Part shown: positions 8,474 to 18,364 of the stretch, one piece after another
How positions within the stretch are numbered: position 1 is the first letter of the stretch
Layout of the letters: each line of letters starts with the position of its first letter
From: Akkermansia sp.
Lineage (GTDB): Bacteria; Verrucomicrobiota; Verrucomicrobiia; Verrucomicrobiales; Akkermansiaceae
Direction of reading: 5' to 3'
Assembly (NCBI GenBank): GCA_017471985.1
Contig: JAFURE010000003.1
Coordinates: forward strand, 1 to 49,569
DNA length: 49,569 nt
Notes under the pieces: model-generated
Databases searched by the model: none
Told to the model about the DNA's origin: nothing
Seen by the model: the letters and a program-made list of their open reading frames with translations, nothing else
Translations under genes and position numbers: made by a program

Positions 8474-8508
8474 TCGTTTCCATACACCACATATAGGAAT
8501 ACAAGGCA

Positions 8509-11025
8509 ATGAACATACGCAAGCGCAACGGAGCAGAAGAAGCCTACAAGCGGCAGAAAATCGAAAGGGTTATACGCCTGGCCTTCGAGAGTGTGAACCA
8601 GAGCGGAGAAGAATCGGAATCCCTGGCTCAGAAGGTGGAAGAACGCCTGCTACAGGACGGCGCTGACGTTGCGGTAGAGCGCATTCAGGACCTGGTGGAA
8701 GAAGCGCTGATGGTCGGCGGGCACTTTGAGGCGGCTCGCAGCTTCATCCTCTACCGCAATGAGCGGCGGCGCCTGCGAGCGGCTCGTGCGGCCCTGCTGG
8801 TGTATTTCAACAACTGCCCTGCATTGTGCGCCACCTTGAAAGAACTGCAACAGGAGTTCAATGCAGAAGAATACTCCCTGAGCCACCTGACCGGCAAGTT
8901 CCTGAGCTTCTACCGTCAGGACATGAACAGAGAGAATGCGCTGCACTTGCTCACCCGCGCCGCCGGAGAACTCACCTCGCGGGATGCCCCTCAGTGGGAA
9001 ATGATAGCCGCGAGATTTCGCCTGTTGATGTTCCGCGAACAGGTACGGGATTTTGAACAGGCTCAGGGGCTGAACAGCCTGTACGATAAACTGCTCTATC
9101 TCACCCGCGAGGGACTGTACGGCAATTACATAACAGAATCCTACACACGAGCGGAAGTTGATGAAGCGGAGCAACTGCTCTGCCCCGAGCGTGACAAATT
9201 GCTCAATTACTCGGGGCTTGAGATGCTCATCGGCCGTTATCTCATACGCTCACGCAATGGCGAAGTGCCGGAAACACCGCAGGAAATGTTCCTGGGCATC
9301 GCCCTGCACCTGGCCATGAATGAAGAGCATGAGCGCATGGGATGGGTAAAGCGCTTTTACGACATGCTCAGCACGCTTAAAGTCACCATGGCCACGCCTA
9401 CACTGGCCAATGCCCGCAAGCCCTTCCACCAGCTCTCATCCTGCTTTATCGACACCGTGCCTGATAGTCTGGAGGGGATATACCGCAGCATAGACAACTT
9501 TGCTCAGGTGAGCAAGTTCGGCGGCGGCATGGGACTGTACTTCGGCAAGGTAAGAGCCGCCGGCAGTGCCATACGCGGATTTCCCGGGGCGGCAGGTGGT
9601 GTGATTCGCTGGATAAAGCTCGCCAACGACACCGCCGTAGCCGTTGACCAGCTGGGGGTAAGGCAAGGTGCTGTAGCTGTGTATCTGGATGTCTGGCACC
9701 GTGACCTGCCGGAATTTCTGGCACTGCGCACCAATAACGGCGATGACCGACTGAAAGCCCACGACGTATTCCCCGCCGTCTGCTACCCCGATTACTTCTG
9801 GCAGCAGGCGCGCGACAACATCAACGGTATCTGGCACCTCATGTGCCCGCACGAAATCCGCTGTGTAAAAGGTTACTCCCTCGAGGACTTCTGGGGCGAG
9901 GAATGGGAGCAGCGCTATCTCGCCTGTGTGGCTGACCCGCGCATTCACAAGCGTAGCCTGCCGATTAAGGACATCGTGCGGCTCATCCTTAAGAGCGCCG
10001 TTGAAACCGGCACCCCCTTTGCCTTCAACCGCGACCTCGTGAACCGAGCCAACCCCAATAAGCACACCGGCATCATCTACAGCAGCAACCTCTGCACAGA
10101 AATCGCCCAGAATATGAGTGCTATCGAGGGAATTCAGCAGGAGGTGAAGACCGTTGACGGCGAAACAGTTGTGGTCACCACTACTCGCCCGGGTGATTTT
10201 GTGGTCTGTAATCTGGCCAGTCTGTCGCTCGGCAGAATCGACACCGCCAACGCGGCAGAAGTCGCCGACATCACCCGCAGTGCCGTGCGAGCACTCGACA
10301 ATGTGATAGATCTGAACTTCTACCCCCTGCCTTATGCCGCTGTCACAAACCGGGCATACCGACCTATCGGTCTGGGCGTGAGTGGTTACCACCACATGCT
10401 GGCCAAGCGTGGAGTTCGCTGGGAAAGTGATGAGCACCTCAGACTGGCTGATGAGCTCTTTGAGCAGATTAACTACGCCGCCATCGCCGCCAGCTGCGAA
10501 ATTGCTGAGCAGAAGGGCGCCTACCGCCACTTTGAAGGCAGCGAATGGCAGAGTGGAGAGTACTTCAGTCGCCGTGGCTACACAGACCCCCACTGGCAGG
10601 AACTGCAGGAGCGAGTGGCAATCCATGGCCTGCGCAATGCCTGGTTGCTGGCCGTAGCTCCTACCAGCAGCACCGGCACCATTGCCGGAACCACTGCCGG
10701 TATTGACCCTGTCATGAAACTCTTCTTCATGGAAGAGCGCAAAACCGGCCTCATGCCCCGCGTGGCACCCGACCTCTCGCTGAGCACACTCTGGTTCTAC
10801 AAGAGCGCCCACCACATTGACCAGCAATGGTCCGTGCGCGCGGCCGGCGTGCGCCAGCGTCATATCGACCAGGCCCAGAGCATGAACCTCTACATCACCA
10901 ACGACTACACCCTCCGTCAAATCCTCAACCTGTACATCCTCGCCTGGGAAAGCGGGGTAAAAACCGTGTACTACATCCGTTCCAAGAGCCTCGAAATAGA
11001 AGAATGCGAATCATGCAGCAGTTAA
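8509..11025 (+). CDS. nrdA: Ribonucleoside-diphosphate reductase, alpha subunit (class Ia)
   Basis: Catalytic large subunit that makes dNDPs from NDPs (838 aa). An N-terminal ATP-cone for allosteric control spans about residues 1-90 (IRKRNGAEEAYKRQKIERVI ... SFILYRNERRRL). Active-site residues are intact: C312 (HQLSSCFIDT) and C567 (VVCNLASLSL) form the redox pair, C529 with N527 and E531 (SSNLCTEIAQN) is the thiyl-radical site, and APTSSTGTIAG supplies the phosphate loop. The C-terminal shuttle pair is C833-x-x-C836 (CESCSS), closer spaced than the CxxxxC of E. coli. The last 13 bases overlap nrdB, giving a coupled nrdAB pair. Confidence 0.96.
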   Translation: MNIRKRNGAEEAYKRQKIERVIRLAFESVNQSGEESESLAQKVEERLLQDGADVAVERIQDLVEEALMVGGHFEAARSFILYRNERRRLRAARAALLVYFNNCPALCATLKELQQEFNAEEYSLSHLTGKFLSFYRQDMNRENALHLLTRAAGELTSRDAPQWEMIAARFRLLMFREQVRDFEQAQGLNSLYDKLLYLTREGLYGNYITESYTRAEVDEAEQLLCPERDKLLNYSGLEMLIGRYLIRSRNGEVPETPQEMFLGIALHLAMNEEHERMGWVKRFYDMLSTLKVTMATPTLANARKPFHQLSSCFIDTVPDSLEGIYRSIDNFAQVSKFGGGMGLYFGKVRAAGSAIRGFPGAAGGVIRWIKLANDTAVAVDQLGVRQGAVAVYLDVWHRDLPEFLALRTNNGDDRLKAHDVFPAVCYPDYFWQQARDNINGIWHLMCPHEIRCVKGYSLEDFWGEEWEQRYLACVADPRIHKRSLPIKDIVRLILKSAVETGTPFAFNRDLVNRANPNKHTGIIYSSNLCTEIAQNMSAIEGIQQEVKTVDGETVVVTTTRPGDFVVCNLASLSLGRIDTANAAEVADITRSAVRALDNVIDLNFYPLPYAAVTNRAYRPIGLGVSGYHHMLAKRGVRWESDEHLRLADELFEQINYAAIAASCEIAEQKGAYRHFEGSEWQSGEYFSRRGYTDPHWQELQERVAIHGLRNAWLLAVAPTSSTGTIAGTTAGIDPVMKLFFMEERKTGLMPRVAPDLSLSTLWFYKSAHHIDQQWSVRAAGVRQRHIDQAQSMNLYITNDYTLRQILNLYILAWESGVKTVYYIRSKSLEIEECESCSS

Positions 11026-12056
11026 CCCGTAAGCCCCTGTTCAATCCGCTCGGCGACGCCGATATCAACGCGCGCCGAATCATCGGCGGCAATACTACCA
11101 ACCTCAACGACTTCAATAACATGAAGTACGCCTGGGTCAGCAGGTGGTACCGCCAGGCCATGAATAATTTCTGGATTCCCGAGGAAATTAACCTCGCGGC
11201 CGATGTGAAGGACTACCCGCGGCTCTCCCCCGCCGAGCGTCGCGCGTACGACAAGATACTCTCCTTCCTCGTGTTCCTCGACAGTATTCAGACTGCCAAT
11301 CTGCCCTCGGTGGGTGAGTACGTAACGGCAAACGAAGTCAACCTGTGCCTGTGCATACAGGCCTTCCAAGAGGCGGTTCACAGCCAGAGCTATAGCTACA
11401 TGCTCGACACCATATGCGAACCCCAGCAGCGCACCGATGTGCTCTATCAATGGCGCACGGATGAGCACCTGCTGCGCCGCAACACATTCATCGGCAATCT
11501 GTACAACGATTTCCAACAGAACCGCACCCCGCAGGCCTTTGCCCGCACCCTGGTGGCAAACTACATCCTCGAGGGCATCTACTTCTACAGCGGGTTCATG
11601 TTCTTCTACAACCTCGGGCGCAACAACAAAATGCCCGGCTCAGCTCAGGAAATCCGCTACATCAATCGCGATGAAAATACCCACCTCTGGCTCTTCAGCA
11701 ACATCATACGCGAATTGCAGCGCGAGCAGCCGGAGCTCTTCACCCCGGAGCTGGTGCAGGAATACCGGGATATGATTCGCGAGGGCGCCGAACAGGAAAT
11801 AGCCTGGGGCTGCTACGTCATTGGCGATGAAATACCCGGTCTTTCCAAGCAGATGATTACTGCCTACATTCGCTATCTGGCCAATCTGCGCTGCCGCAAC
11901 CTCGGGTTCGAGCCGATTTATGAAGGCCACGACAAAGAACCGGCCGAGTGCAGCTGGGTCTCGCAATTCAGCAACGCCAATATGATTAAGACCGATTTCT
12001 TCGAGGCTCGCAGCACGGCCTACGCCAAGAGTACGGCTCTGGTCGACGATTTGTAA
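11013..12056 (+). CDS. nrdB: Ribonucleoside-diphosphate reductase, beta subunit (class Ia)
   Basis: Small subunit (347 aa) that houses the diiron-tyrosyl radical. All ligands can be read: D90 (FLDSIQ), E120 and H123 (FQEAVHSQSY), E187 (YILEGIYFYSGF), E221 and H224 (INRDENTHLWLF). The radical tyrosine is Y127, in the same spacing as E. coli Y122, so this is a true tyrosyl class Ia enzyme rather than a class Ic (Phe) form. The C-terminal tail STALVDDL would dock on NrdA. The ATG at 11013 lies inside the end of nrdA; ATG 11004 in the same frame is an alternative. A hairpin follows the stop. Confidence 0.96.
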   Translation: MQQLTRKPLFNPLGDADINARRIIGGNTTNLNDFNNMKYAWVSRWYRQAMNNFWIPEEINLAADVKDYPRLSPAERRAYDKILSFLVFLDSIQTANLPSVGEYVTANEVNLCLCIQAFQEAVHSQSYSYMLDTICEPQQRTDVLYQWRTDEHLLRRNTFIGNLYNDFQQNRTPQAFARTLVANYILEGIYFYSGFMFFYNLGRNNKMPGSAQEIRYINRDENTHLWLFSNIIRELQREQPELFTPELVQEYRDMIREGAEQEIAWGCYVIGDEIPGLSKQMITAYIRYLANLRCRNLGFEPIYEGHDKEPAECSWVSQFSNANMIKTDFFEARSTAYAKSTALVDDL

Positions 12057-12072
12057 TCACTTTGTTTTCACT

Positions 12073-12103
12073 GATGCCGCAGGCTATTTTCACCTGCGGC
12101 ATC
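12073..12103 (+). terminator. Hairpin after nrdB
   Basis: GATGCCGCAGG (12073-12083), a nine-base loop, CCTGCGGCATC (12093-12103): an 11-bp perfect stem 17 bases after the nrdB stop. The following sequence (TCCGCATTTTC) has only a short T run, so termination may be partial. Confidence 0.65.
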
Positions 12104-12173
12104 TCCGCATTTTCAGCACGGGTCAGGTCCATTTTTCACATAATTTAAGTCAGAACCATGCTGCGCGCAGGGT

Positions 12174-12206
12174 AAAAAAAGAGGCGAGGTCTTGCGACCT
12201 CGCCTC
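12174..12206 (-). terminator. Rho-independent terminator of the efflux operon
   Basis: GAGGCGAGGTC (12181-12191), loop, GACCTCGCCTC (12196-12206), preceded on + by A7 (12174-12180). Read on the minus strand this is an 11-bp GC-rich stem followed by T7, 18 bases after the channel-gene stop. Confidence 0.88.
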
Positions 12207-12223
12207 GTTGGTGGGATGGGAAA

Positions 12224-13606
12224 TTACTTCTGCCAACCGCCACCCAACTGGGTGTAGAGGGTGGGAATGCAGGCAGCGTACTGATAACGGTAGTTCGCCA
12301 GCTGTTTCTGCGCGGGGAAGAGTCGCAGCTGGTTGTCGAGCACCTCGAAGTAGGCGGAGTAGCCTTCCTTGTAACGCTGCTTGGCAAGGGAAACAGATTG
12401 CTCGTAGGCGGCCACGGCGGCCTCCTGCTTGGAGATAACCTCGCGGAGCTTCTGGCGCTGCACCAGCGTGCTGGAGACCTCGGCCAGAGCATTCAGCACA
12501 GCCTGCTCGTAGTCAGCCTTGGCTGCGAGGAAAGCCTCCTTCTTAGCGGCCTCGTTGGCCGTCAGGCGACCACCCTGGAAAAGCGGGCCGGTCAGACTGG
12601 CACCAATGCCCCAACCGTCAACGGAGCTCTCGAGTCCGGGGAAAGCAAAGCCACCGGCACCGGTCAGGCTGATGGAGGGGAAATAGCTGGCAATAGCCAC
12701 GCCGACCTCAGCATTGGCAGCGCGCAGAGCCTGCTCCTTGGCGCGGATGTCAGGACGACGGGAAAGCACGTCGGCAGGTATACCGGCTGCTACCTTGGAG
12801 GCATTCATGTAGGCCTTCAGGCTGCCTCCACGGGCAATGTGACCGGGAGCGCGGCCGGCAAGCATGCTGAGCGTGTTCTCGAGAGCGGCAATCTGCATTT
12901 CAAGAGCGGGAGCCTCGGCCTCGGCTGCGGCAAGGGCGGCCTGAGCACTAGCCACCTGCAGCTTGTCTACCACACCCTCCTTGAACTGGTCATTGAAGAG
13001 GTTAAGGGTGTCGCGATAAGACTCCATGCTCTCGCGGGTAATGCGGAGCTGTTCATCGAGCATGAGCAGCTGCAGGTACCCGGAAGCCACCTGACGCATG
13101 AGCGAAATACGCAGGTTGTTGAGCTCCTCGGCCACCTCATCGGCGGAGGCCTCGGCACTCTCTACAGCGCGGCGGGTCTTACCCCAGAGGTCAAGCTCCC
13201 AACTGGCGGTCGCACCGGCCATACCGGATTTCGTAGCAGCGTCACCTGTATCAACGAATGAGGTACCACCGGCAGTATTCACACCTTTCGTTGCGTTCCC
13301 CATGTAGCCCAGTGACGGGAACCAGGAGGCACGAGCCATGGTCACATACTGGCGGGCAGCTTCCACATTGTGCTGCAGGGAAGCGATGTTACGGTTGTTG
13401 TTGAAAACATCCGTCAGGAGAGCCTGCAGGTTCTTGTCTTTCAAGACAGACTGCCAGGGCAGGTCTGCCATGTTGCTGTCGCCGACACCGGCTCCGCGGA
13501 ACACGGCGGGGACTTCCATCTGGGGTTTTTCCCAGCTCGGGCCAAGCGTACAGGCCGTGGTCAGAACCACCGCGCCGGCAAGGGTCATTAATGCGCTTTT
13601 TGTCAT
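12224..13606 (-). CDS. RND efflux outer-membrane channel lipoprotein (TolC/OprM family)
   Basis: Outer-membrane duct of a tripartite drug-efflux pump (460 aa). The signal peptide ends in the lipobox LTTAC (Cys19), and TLGPSWEKPQMEVPAVFRG follows, typical of the NodT/OprM branch. Two long-helix repeats follow; signatures include LPWQSVLKDKNLQALLTDVFNNNRNI, the central SRRPDIRAKEQALRAANAEVGVAIASYFPSISLTG (a highly conserved block of the family, interrupted here only for reading), and the second-repeat counterpart near the C-terminus. It is the last gene of the marR-adaptor-pump operon, 40 bases after the pump gene, and is followed by a strong terminator. Confidence 0.93.
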   Translation of the reverse strand: MTKSALMTLAGAVVLTTACTLGPSWEKPQMEVPAVFRGAGVGDSNMADLPWQSVLKDKNLQALLTDVFNNNRNIASLQHNVEAARQYVTMARASWFPSLGYMGNATKGVNTAGGTSFVDTGDAATKSGMAGATASWELDLWGKTRRAVESAEASADEVAEELNNLRISLMRQVASGYLQLLMLDEQLRITRESMESYRDTLNLFNDQFKEGVVDKLQVASAQAALAAAEAEAPALEMQIAALENTLSMLAGRAPGHIARGGSLKAYMNASKVAAGIPADVLSRRPDIRAKEQALRAANAEVGVAIASYFPSISLTGAGGFAFPGLESSVDGWGIGASLTGPLFQGGRLTANEAAKKEAFLAAKADYEQAVLNALAEVSSTLVQRQKLREVISKQEAAVAAYEQSVSLAKQRYKEGYSAYFEVLDNQLRLFPAQKQLANYRYQYAACIPTLYTQLGGGWQK

Positions 13607-13646
13607 ATTGTTTACGGGGATTAAGAGTTAAGGAAATATTCAGTTA

Positions 13647-16600
13647 TCAGTGGCTATCATTTTCGTGCTCAATCAGGTAACGGCGTGCGCCCTCCTCATC
13701 GGGGTCGGCGGCCAGCGTCTTGCGCTCGAACTTAATACGGAAGAGACGCATGATGAACACATAGGAACAGGGAATGAGGAACACACCCACCAGAGTGGCC
13801 ACGGTCATACCGGCCACCACCACCACGCCGATGGCATTGCGGGCCAGTGCACCCGAACCACTGGAGAGCAGCAGCGGAATACAGCCCAGAATGAAAGCCA
13901 GTGAGGTCATGATAATGGGGCGCAGTCGCAGGTTGGCAGCCACCAGAGTAGCCTCCATCAGGCTCTTGCCGCGCTCCATTTCGAGGTTGGCGAACTCCAC
14001 AATCAGAATGGCGTTCTTAGCGGCCAGACCCACCAGCATGATGAGACCCACCTGAGCGTAGAGCGTGAGGTCAAGGTTCCACACATACAGGCCCATGTAG
14101 GCACCCAGCACAGCGATGGGCACGGTCATGAATACCGATATGGGCAGCGACCACTTCTCGTAAAGAGCCACCAGAATGAGGAAGGCGAAGAAGCCGGACA
14201 TGCAGAAAATGGTTCCCAGACCGGTACTGTTGCGCACCTTGTTTTCCTGGAAGGACATATCCTGGTAGTCCATGCCGACCTTTGTTTTGTCCATGGTCTG
14301 CTCGAAGACCTCTTCCATAGCCACCATCAGCTGCTGAGTGGAGTAGCCGGGGTTGGGCATGACGTTGAGCTTGGCAGCATTGTAGCCGTTATGGTGCATC
14401 ACGAACTCGGTATCGGCAATATCGCTGATGCTCACAATGGCATCCAACGGCACACGCTCGCCCTTCTTGTTGATGACGAAGAACCCGTTCATCTGCTCCA
14501 GGCTCACACGGTCAGCGCCGCGGGCCTGCATGAATACCTGCCACTGCTGACCGAAGGCATTGAAGAAGTTCACGAACGAGGAACCATAGTAGGAAGCAAG
14601 CACACCATAGGCATCGCCGATGCTCACTCCGTACTTCTGGCACTTGGCTCGGTCGAGGGTAAGGTACTTCTGCGGCACGTCGGCCATCATCATATCGCGG
14701 CACATGGCCACTTCCTTACGGGCACCGGCAGCCTGATTGAACTTCTGCACCTGCTGGTAAAGGAAGTCCACGCCCTGACCTTCGAGGTCAGTCAGCACCA
14801 TGGTCACACCGTTGGCAGTACCCACACCGGGAATTGCCGGGGGAATGAGCACCATGGGAATACCGTCGAGACCTGCCATAGCGCAGCGGGCGGTCAGGCG
14901 CTTCTGCACCTGCTCAGCAGACTCGGAGCGCTCGCTCCAATCCTTCAGCTGTACGAAGGCAATGGCGGCACCGGGGGTCTGCACCATGTTGAGAATGTTG
15001 ATACCCACCACCGATGTGAGGTTCTTAATAGCGGGATCGGGGTTATCTGCAGGGCCGGCCAGAGCATCCTCGAACTTCTTGGCCTCGACCATGGAGCGCT
15101 GCAGGGAGTTCTCGGGCTTCATCACCAGAGCGGCCAGCAGGAAGCCCTGATCCTCATCGGGCAGGAATGCGCCGGGCACCTTGCTGCTCATGGGGGCAAT
15201 GGCTGCCCAGAGCAGCAGCAGGATGGGCATGGAGATAATCAGCTTGCGTGCCAGACCGCCGCAAATACGGGTGTACACACCGGCTGTGCTGTCGTAGGCC
15301 TTGTTGAACAGGCGGAAGAAGGGCTTGGCAATACCGTGATTCAGTTTGAACACGATACGACGCAGCGGGTTAGTCGGCTCAGTGTTTTCCTCCTCCTTGC
15401 TCTTGAGCATAAGTGCACAGAGAGCGGGAGAAAGGGTAAGAGCATTGAAGGCCGAAATCAGCATCGATATAGCAATGGTGATAGCGAACTGCTTAAAGAG
15501 CGTGCCGGTAATACCCTCGAGCATGAGCGAGGGAAGGAACACGGCTGCCAGAACCAGAGCAATGGCGATAACCGGGCCGCTCACCTCCTGCATGGCAGCA
15601 AAGGAGGCCATGCGCGGGTTAAGCCCCTTCTCAATATGGTGCTGCACAGCTTCCACCACCACGATGGCGTCGTCCACCACCAGACCGATGGCCAGAACCA
15701 TGCCGAGCAGCGAAATAGTGTTGAGCGTAAAGCCCAGCAGCGGGAATACACAGAAGGTGGAAATCAGCGATACCGGCACGGCAATCAGCGGAATGACCGT
15801 AGCACGCCAGCTCTGCAGGAACAGGAACACCACCAGAGCCACCAGCACGATAGCCTCGATAAAGGTCTGCTTAATCTCCTCGATGGAGTAACGTACGGAG
15901 GTCGTTGTATCGAGCGACACATTGCCCTCAATACCCGGGGGCAGCGCCTTGCTTGCCAGCAGAGCGCTCACACGGTCAACGGTCTGAATGGCGTTGGAAC
16001 CGGGGGACTGGAAAATCACCACACTGGCGGCGGGCTTACGGTTCAGACGACCGGTAACAGAATAGTCGGCGGAGCCGAGCTCAATCGTGGCAATGTCCTT
16101 CAGGAACACAACCTCGTCACCACGCTGGCGCACGATAATCTGCTCGAACTGCTCAGGGGTGGACAGTCGACCTTCGGTACGAATAGTAACGGTTGTCTCC
16201 TGTCCGGCAGGCACGGGGTCAGCACCCACCTTACCACCGGGGTTGGTCACGTTCTGCAGGCGAATAGCCCCCTGCACTTCATTCAGGGAGATACCGAAGT
16301 GAGACATCTTTACGGTGTTGAGCCAGATACGGATAGCATATCGACCGGCACCATACACCGTCACCTCGCCCACACCGGGCACACGCTTAATCTCGTCGAG
16401 CAGCTTCACCTGAGCGTAGTTGGCCAGGTCTACGGAATCGTAGGAGCCATCGGGCGAGGTCAGCGAGTAGAGCATGAGCGGCAGACCGGGCTGCTGGCGA
16501 ATGGTGATACCGGAGTTCAGCACCTCCGTGGGCACCTGCGACTGGGCCTGACCGTAACGCATGTTGGTGAGCACCTGGTCCAGGTCGGTATCGGAGCCGG

Positions 16601-16886
16601 GCTCGAATACCACCTGCAGGTTGTACACACCGTTGTTGGACGAAACGGAAGTCATGTAGTCCATGTGGTTCACGCCGTTCATCTGGCGCTCAATGGGCGT
16701 ACCGACGGAGTCAGCCACGGCCTGGGCATCTGCGCCCGGGTAAACTGCCGTGAGGTTAATGGTGCGGGGTGTAATCTCAGGGTACTGCTCGATGGGGAGA
16801 TTCATCATGCAGACCACACCCAGCACAGTGGTCAGCACGGCGATAACCGTGGCAATAACCGGGTGTTTAATGAAATAGGCACTCAT
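13647..16886 (-). CDS. RND multidrug efflux permease (AcrB/MexB, HAE1 family)
   Basis: Inner-membrane, proton-driven trimeric pump (1079 aa, slightly above AcrB's 1049). The start MSAYFIKHPVIATVIAVL and the first periplasmic block (LPIEQYPEITPRTINLTAVYPGA) are typical of HAE1. Proton-relay residues are present: D405 and D406 in GLVVDDAIVVVEAV (AcrB D407/D408) and the Lys of MLVGLAAKNAILIVEFA (AcrB K940). Two six-TM halves with large periplasmic loops can be followed. It lies 25 bases after the adaptor gene. Substrates cannot be inferred from sequence alone. Confidence 0.96.
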   Translation of the reverse strand: MSAYFIKHPVIATVIAVLTTVLGVVCMMNLPIEQYPEITPRTINLTAVYPGADAQAVADSVGTPIERQMNGVNHMDYMTSVSSNNGVYNLQVVFEPGSDTDLDQVLTNMRYGQAQSQVPTEVLNSGITIRQQPGLPLMLYSLTSPDGSYDSVDLANYAQVKLLDEIKRVPGVGEVTVYGAGRYAIRIWLNTVKMSHFGISLNEVQGAIRLQNVTNPGGKVGADPVPAGQETTVTIRTEGRLSTPEQFEQIIVRQRGDEVVFLKDIATIELGSADYSVTGRLNRKPAASVVIFQSPGSNAIQTVDRVSALLASKALPPGIEGNVSLDTTTSVRYSIEEIKQTFIEAIVLVALVVFLFLQSWRATVIPLIAVPVSLISTFCVFPLLGFTLNTISLLGMVLAIGLVVDDAIVVVEAVQHHIEKGLNPRMASFAAMQEVSGPVIAIALVLAAVFLPSLMLEGITGTLFKQFAITIAISMLISAFNALTLSPALCALMLKSKEEENTEPTNPLRRIVFKLNHGIAKPFFRLFNKAYDSTAGVYTRICGGLARKLIISMPILLLLWAAIAPMSSKVPGAFLPDEDQGFLLAALVMKPENSLQRSMVEAKKFEDALAGPADNPDPAIKNLTSVVGINILNMVQTPGAAIAFVQLKDWSERSESAEQVQKRLTARCAMAGLDGIPMVLIPPAIPGVGTANGVTMVLTDLEGQGVDFLYQQVQKFNQAAGARKEVAMCRDMMMADVPQKYLTLDRAKCQKYGVSIGDAYGVLASYYGSSFVNFFNAFGQQWQVFMQARGADRVSLEQMNGFFVINKKGERVPLDAIVSISDIADTEFVMHHNGYNAAKLNVMPNPGYSTQQLMVAMEEVFEQTMDKTKVGMDYQDMSFQENKVRNSTGLGTIFCMSGFFAFLILVALYEKWSLPISVFMTVPIAVLGAYMGLYVWNLDLTLYAQVGLIMLVGLAAKNAILIVEFANLEMERGKSLMEATLVAANLRLRPIIMTSLAFILGCIPLLLSSGSGALARNAIGVVVVAGMTVATLVGVFLIPCSYVFIMRLFRIKFERKTLAADPDEEGARRYLIEHENDSH

Positions 16887-16911
16887 GTGTATTCCTTACA
16901 GAATAAATGGG

Positions 16912-18345
16912 TTACTCGGATTTTGCAGTTACCGAGGGAGTAGTGGACATAGGACGGCTGTAATCATAGGCCGCCGGATTGGGAGCAATCTCGGCGAAGC
17001 CTGCAGGAACCCCGGCCTTCTTCATGGCGATGTTAGCATTGGCATATATCTGAGCCATCTGGCCACCTTCCACAATCACGGGAGCATCCAGCGGGTTGTC
17101 GTAACCCATTTCCTTCAGAATGGCAGGCAGGTCAAGAGTCTCGCCATTTTTGCCGGCAATCGGGCGGGCGGTCACCACCTGCATAGGAATTCTGTCCGTG
17201 CCGTCACCGCTGGGCATATCAAGCTCGATTTCGCGGCCCAGAATCACATCGATACCGTAGGGCTGGTTGTCCTTGCCCACCACGTAAATGAAGCGGTGGT
17301 TCATGGTGGACAGAATGGCGGCTTTGGGCACCAGGAATGCATCCTTCACCTCGCTGACCTTGGCACGCACCTGAACGGAGGCACCGGAGCGCAGGCGAAG
17401 CTCGCTGTTGGGTATCTCACCGATGAAGTTCACCGTACCGGTGGAGGTGTTCACCTCGCTGTCCATTGTCTTCACATAGCCCTTCTCGCTGTAGGTTGTG
17501 CCGTCCTCCAGAATCACCTCGAACTCCGTGAAGGGGGAATCCATATTCTCACCGGCGCGGAAATTGGTCTGAGTCACGATATCAAGCACATGCTTGCCGG
17601 TCACCACGAAATCAACACGAATGGGGTTGATGGCACTCATGCGAGTGAGAGTGATAGCACCGGGAGCCACATGGTCACCCACGCTCACCGTTGCGGCAGA
17701 GGCATAGCCGTTGAAAGGAGCGCGAATCGTGCAGCGGTCGAGGTTAATGCGGGCGTTGGTCAGAGCGGCTTCCGCCTGTTTCACCTGAGCGCGGGCAGCA
17801 GCCAGCATAGCCTCCGAGCGGCGCTTGGCATGCTCAGCATCGCGGAATGTCTTGTCAGACACCGACCCACTCTTCACCAGTTCCGTAAAGCGAGCCAAAT
17901 CCTGCTGAGCCTGCGCATCGACCACCTCAGCCTGCATCACTGCCGACTTAGCAGCCTCCAGATTAGCAGCAGCCATATCAACAGCGGCCTTATAGGTCAC
18001 ATCATCAATCCGGAACAGCACCTCACCCTTCTCGCAGGGCGAGCCGTCTATGTAAACTTTCTCCACAATCTTACCGCTCACTTCGGGCTTGATATCTGCC
18101 TGCTCTGTACCACGCAGCTGACCGAACCAGGTGGCATATACCGGCACAGTCTGCTGCTGCAGTTTCATGACCGACACCTGCAGCGGCGGCATAGGCTGGC
18201 GAGCCTGCTCTTCCCCACCACCGAGGAAATCCTTTTTCACACGTTCCAGAAAGCCGGGCTTACCATCCTCGCTCTCTCCACAGCCGGTCAGACCGGCCAC
18301 AACTACCCCACTCAGGGCCATCATCGCTATCTGTTTCGCTTTCAT
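16912..18345 (-). CDS. RND efflux periplasmic adaptor (membrane fusion) lipoprotein
   Basis: Links pump and channel (477 aa). The lipoprotein signal ends AGLTGC (Cys22). Adaptor blocks occur in order: VYATWFGQLRGTEQADIKPEVSGKIVEKVYIDGSPCEKGEVLFRID (lipoyl half, broken here only for reading), a long coiled-coil hairpin (about residues 95-190, KAAVDMAAANLEAAK ... AQVKQAEAALTNARI), then INLDRCTIRAPFNGYASAATVSVGDHVAPG, the returning lipoyl half. A beta-barrel follows. About 60 residues at the C-terminus, including repeated alanine/proline stretches, extend beyond AcrA. ATG 18345 is chosen; an upstream in-frame start at 18402 overlaps marR. Confidence 0.93.
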   Translation of the reverse strand: MKAKQIAMMALSGVVVAGLTGCGESEDGKPGFLERVKKDFLGGGEEQARQPMPPLQVSVMKLQQQTVPVYATWFGQLRGTEQADIKPEVSGKIVEKVYIDGSPCEKGEVLFRIDDVTYKAAVDMAAANLEAAKSAVMQAEVVDAQAQQDLARFTELVKSGSVSDKTFRDAEHAKRRSEAMLAAARAQVKQAEAALTNARINLDRCTIRAPFNGYASAATVSVGDHVAPGAITLTRMSAINPIRVDFVVTGKHVLDIVTQTNFRAGENMDSPFTEFEVILEDGTTYSEKGYVKTMDSEVNTSTGTVNFIGEIPNSELRLRSGASVQVRAKVSEVKDAFLVPKAAILSTMNHRFIYVVGKDNQPYGIDVILGREIELDMPSGDGTDRIPMQVVTARPIAGKNGETLDLPAILKEMGYDNPLDAPVIVEGGQMAQIYANANIAMKKAGVPAGFAEIAPNPAAYDYSRPMSTTPSVTAKSE

Positions 18346-18364
18346 TGAGTTATAAGTAAAATTA

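Noticed and set aside
9436..10920. 494-codon open frame on - across nrdA
   Set aside because: Shadow of nrdA; no recognisable domains, and nrdA is certain.
14391..16943. 850-codon open frame on + across the RND pump gene
   Set aside because: It is antisense to an unmistakable RND permease; the His/Gly-rich translation is a reading-frame shadow caused by codon bias.
16885..18348. 487-codon open frame on + across the adaptor gene
   Set aside because: Antisense shadow; the minus-strand adaptor is well supported by domain blocks and operon context.
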